DNA of 33,612 nucleotides from positions 1 to 33,612 of the forward strand of contig JACPJE010000024.1 of assembly GCA_016187725.1 (NCBI GenBank). Reading direction: 5' to 3'. Made by a program: the position numbers and the translations under genes. The notes beneath the pieces are model-generated. The model did not search any database. It saw only the letters and a list, made by a program, of their open reading frames with translations, and was not told where the DNA came from. This document shows positions 32,121 through 33,612 of the stretch, one piece after another; the first letter of the stretch is position 1, and the number at the start of each line of letters is the position of its first letter. Source of the DNA: Candidatus Latescibacterota bacterium (GTDB lineage Bacteria > Latescibacterota > UBA2968 > UBA8231).

Positions 32121-32126
32121 AAAGGC

Positions 32127-32513
32127 ATGAGCAACAGGAGGAGTGAACACAACCCACGGTGTGAAGACATGGAACTTGGCCCTTACATTCGCCACCGCCG
32201 AGAAAAAGCCAGCCTCTCTCTGCGCAAGGTAGCCGAGCAGGTGCAGGTCAATCCTTCGTATCTTTCCAGGGTCGAGCGGGGGGTGATTCCGCCTTCGGAG
32301 GTGCTGATCCGCGCTCTGGCACGGGCATTAGGAGCGGAAGCGGAAGAACTACTCTTGATTGCTGGACGTGTTCCTGAACACTGGAAAAAGGCGATTGCGG
32401 CCTCGCCTAATCGCGCGGTTCAAAGTATCCGGGCGGCCCTGGCTGAAAGTTGTGCGGAGCCGGCTGTTTCCTATGGTCGCACTGTGCTCTCTTTTGCCGG
32501 GACGCGGGCGTGA
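32127..32513 (+). CDS. XRE-family transcriptional regulator
   Basis: A 128-residue protein (start at 32127; 114 residues if ATG 32169). The helix-turn-helix is LGPYIRHRREKASLSLRKVAEQVQVNPSYLSRVERG and continues through VLIRALARALG, a Cro/CI-type fold. The rest is a short tail without a recognised ligand domain. The ATG at 32127 falls seven bases after the -10 box, implying a leaderless mRNA; ATG 32169 would start at the usual family N-terminus MELGPYIR but lacks a close ribosome site. The stop overlaps the methylase GTG as GTGA, so the two are co-translated. It probably represses this operon through the operator at 32091-32108. Confidence 0.82.
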   Translation: MSNRRSEHNPRCEDMELGPYIRHRREKASLSLRKVAEQVQVNPSYLSRVERGVIPPSEVLIRALARALGAEAEELLLIAGRVPEHWKKAIAASPNRAVQSIRAALAESCAEPAVSYGRTVLSFAGTRA

Positions 32514-33612
32514 GCGAGGTTGCTGAACTGGAAAGCTGGCGCAAGGAGGTAAACCGTCCGGTATACCATATACACAAGTGGTGGGCACAGCGGCTGGGGT
32601 CGGTCTTCCGCGCCATCATTCTTGGCGCTTTTGCACCCAAAGGCTCGAATGTCTTAGAGATGTTCTATCAACCCTCGCGGGTGGCCGGGGCAGTCATCTT
32701 TGATCCGTTCATGGGCAGTGGGACGACGGTGGGAGAGGCGCTCAAACTCGGGGCGCGCGCTATGGGGCGCGACATCAATCCGGTGGCTCATTTTATCGTC
32801 CGCAATGCTTTAGGAGTGCATCCGCGCCGTCAAATACTTGAAACCTTCCAAGCTCTAGAGCAAGAGGTTGCTCCTGTTATCCAGGAATACTACCGAGCCT
32901 GGCTGCCAGAGGAGGGAACCGTGCCGGTGCTCTACTACTTCTGGGTCAAGGTTATTTTGTGCCCGAAGTGCGCCACAGCCGTTGACCTCTTTTCTTCCTA
33001 CATCTTTTCTCGAAATGCCTATCCTGGGCGGAAACCAGAGGCGCGTGCCCTTTGTCCTCACTGCGGGGTGATACAGACGCTCCGGCATGATGCCGAGCAC
33101 GCAACCTGTTCAGCCTGTGATAAGGATTTCAACCCTCAGGCAGGACCTGCCAAGGGCGCGAAAGCAACCTGCCCTGGCTGTGCCCATGAATTCCCCATTG
33201 CTAAGACAGTGCAGACAACCGGGAAGCCGCCCGCGCATCGCCTCTACGCGAAGATGGTTTTACGCGAAGACGGCGAGAAGGAGTATTTGCCGGCAGATGA
33301 ATACGACCTGGAGCTCTACCGCAAGGCATCTCAAGCGTTGCAGAAACGAGGGCAGGCTTACCCGCTAGTCGGCATTGAACCCGGATACAACACCAACCAG
33401 GCCCTCAACTACTGCTACACCCATTGGCACCAGATGTTCAATGACCGACAACTTCTTTGCTTGAGTATCCTGGCAGAGCGGATTCAAAAGATTCCTGATG
33501 AGCGATTGCGGGAACTGTTTACCTGCCTCTTCTCCGGCACACTGGAATTCAACAACATGTTCGCCTCGTTCAAGGGAGAAGGCACAGGGGCGGTGCGGCA
33601 TATGTTCGCGCA
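32510..33612 (+). CDS. Zinc-ribbon adenine-specific DNA methylase (runs off right edge)
   Basis: The frame from GTG 32510 is open to the window end (367 residues). PVYHIHKWWAQRLGSVFRAIILGAF opens the protein. Motif I is DPFMGSGTTVGEALKLGARAMGRDINPVAHF (65-95), typical of amino-methylating DNA enzymes. Four CxxC knuckles follow: C151/C154, C182/C185, C200/C203 and C221/C224, suggesting two zinc ribbons inserted in the fold. This layout resembles the COG1743/DUF1156-type methylases of defence operons. The DPPY motif would lie beyond the edge, so catalytic completeness cannot be judged. Codon use is less GC-rich than in genes left of 31,920. Restriction or helicase partners are probably encoded downstream. 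Confidence 0.8.
   Translation, partial: MSEVAELESWRKEVNRPVYHIHKWWAQRLGSVFRAIILGAFAPKGSNVLEMFYQPSRVAGAVIFDPFMGSGTTVGEALKLGARAMGRDINPVAHFIVRNALGVHPRRQILETFQALEQEVAPVIQEYYRAWLPEEGTVPVLYYFWVKVILCPKCATAVDLFSSYIFSRNAYPGRKPEARALCPHCGVIQTLRHDAEHATCSACDKDFNPQAGPAKGAKATCPGCAHEFPIAKTVQTTGKPPAHRLYAKMVLREDGEKEYLPADEYDLELYRKASQALQKRGQAYPLVGIEPGYNTNQALNYCYTHWHQMFNDRQLLCLSILAERIQKIPDERLRELFTCLFSGTLEFNNMFASFKGEGTGAVRHMFA

Overview
The window is high-GC bacterial chromosome, dense with genes, most of them orthologous to ordinary housekeeping functions. No 16S or other taxonomic marker is present. The mixture (phytanoyl-CoA dioxygenase family oxygenase, UroD-like protein, GH29 fucosidase, WSPDG beta-propeller, Nramp-like transporter, PD-(D/E)xK/AAA DUF4143 proteins) resembles uncultured marine or sponge-associated lineages of the FCB/Latescibacterota type, but that placement is only an inference.

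Layout. Positions 1-7,350 are an accessory, damaged stretch. It holds the N-terminal part of a gene running off the left edge, a UroD-family protein, a doubly truncated ABC ATPase relic, two convergent DUF4143 AAA ATPases with palindromic start regions, the 3' tail of a third DUF4143-like gene, an exported WSPDG beta-propeller, a STAS protein, and a sigma-54 activator pseudogene. The pseudogene starts with the same N-terminal module and the same untranslated leader as the left-edge gene.

Positions 7,382-22,563 are one long minus-strand gene train with gaps or overlaps of a few bases. In transcription order it is ndk, a DUF177 protein, rpmF, fabH, fabD, fabG, acpP, fabF, rnc, lipM, two oligopeptide-type ABC ATPases, a PpiD/SurA-like foldase, a beta-hydroxyacid dehydrogenase, nadK, two NAD-dependent epimerase-like proteins, a short gene relic, and a PhyH oxygenase. 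A clear promoter (TTGACA, 17 bp, TATCTT) stands before ndk. The fatty-acid block is complete for initiation and elongation condensation but plsX is missing from its usual place between rpmF and fabH.

Positions 22,779-26,855 run the other way from a divergent promoter: an HD phosphohydrolase, a CsgG-like/SUMF1-like fusion lipoprotein-type protein, a small unknown protein and an RlmI-type rRNA methyltransferase. A 197-bp dispersed repeat follows (its partner is at 502-647), then an Nramp-related transporter, an MFS transporter broken by a 13-bp tandem duplication, an alpha-L-fucosidase and an alpha/beta hydrolase.

From about 31,930 the character changes. There is the 3' part of a tRNA gene, an intrinsic terminator, and then DNA of visibly lower GC with an XRE regulator behind a self-operator-like promoter. 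It overlaps (GTGA) a zinc-ribbon adenine DNA methylase that runs off the right edge. This looks like the start of a methylation-associated defence operon on acquired DNA, and it is the most promising place to extend the sequence.

A recurring theme is gene decay by small deletions that leave recognisable ends (ABC ATPase, sigma-54 activator, DUF4143 tail, fabG tail, a relic before phyH, tRNA 3' part).
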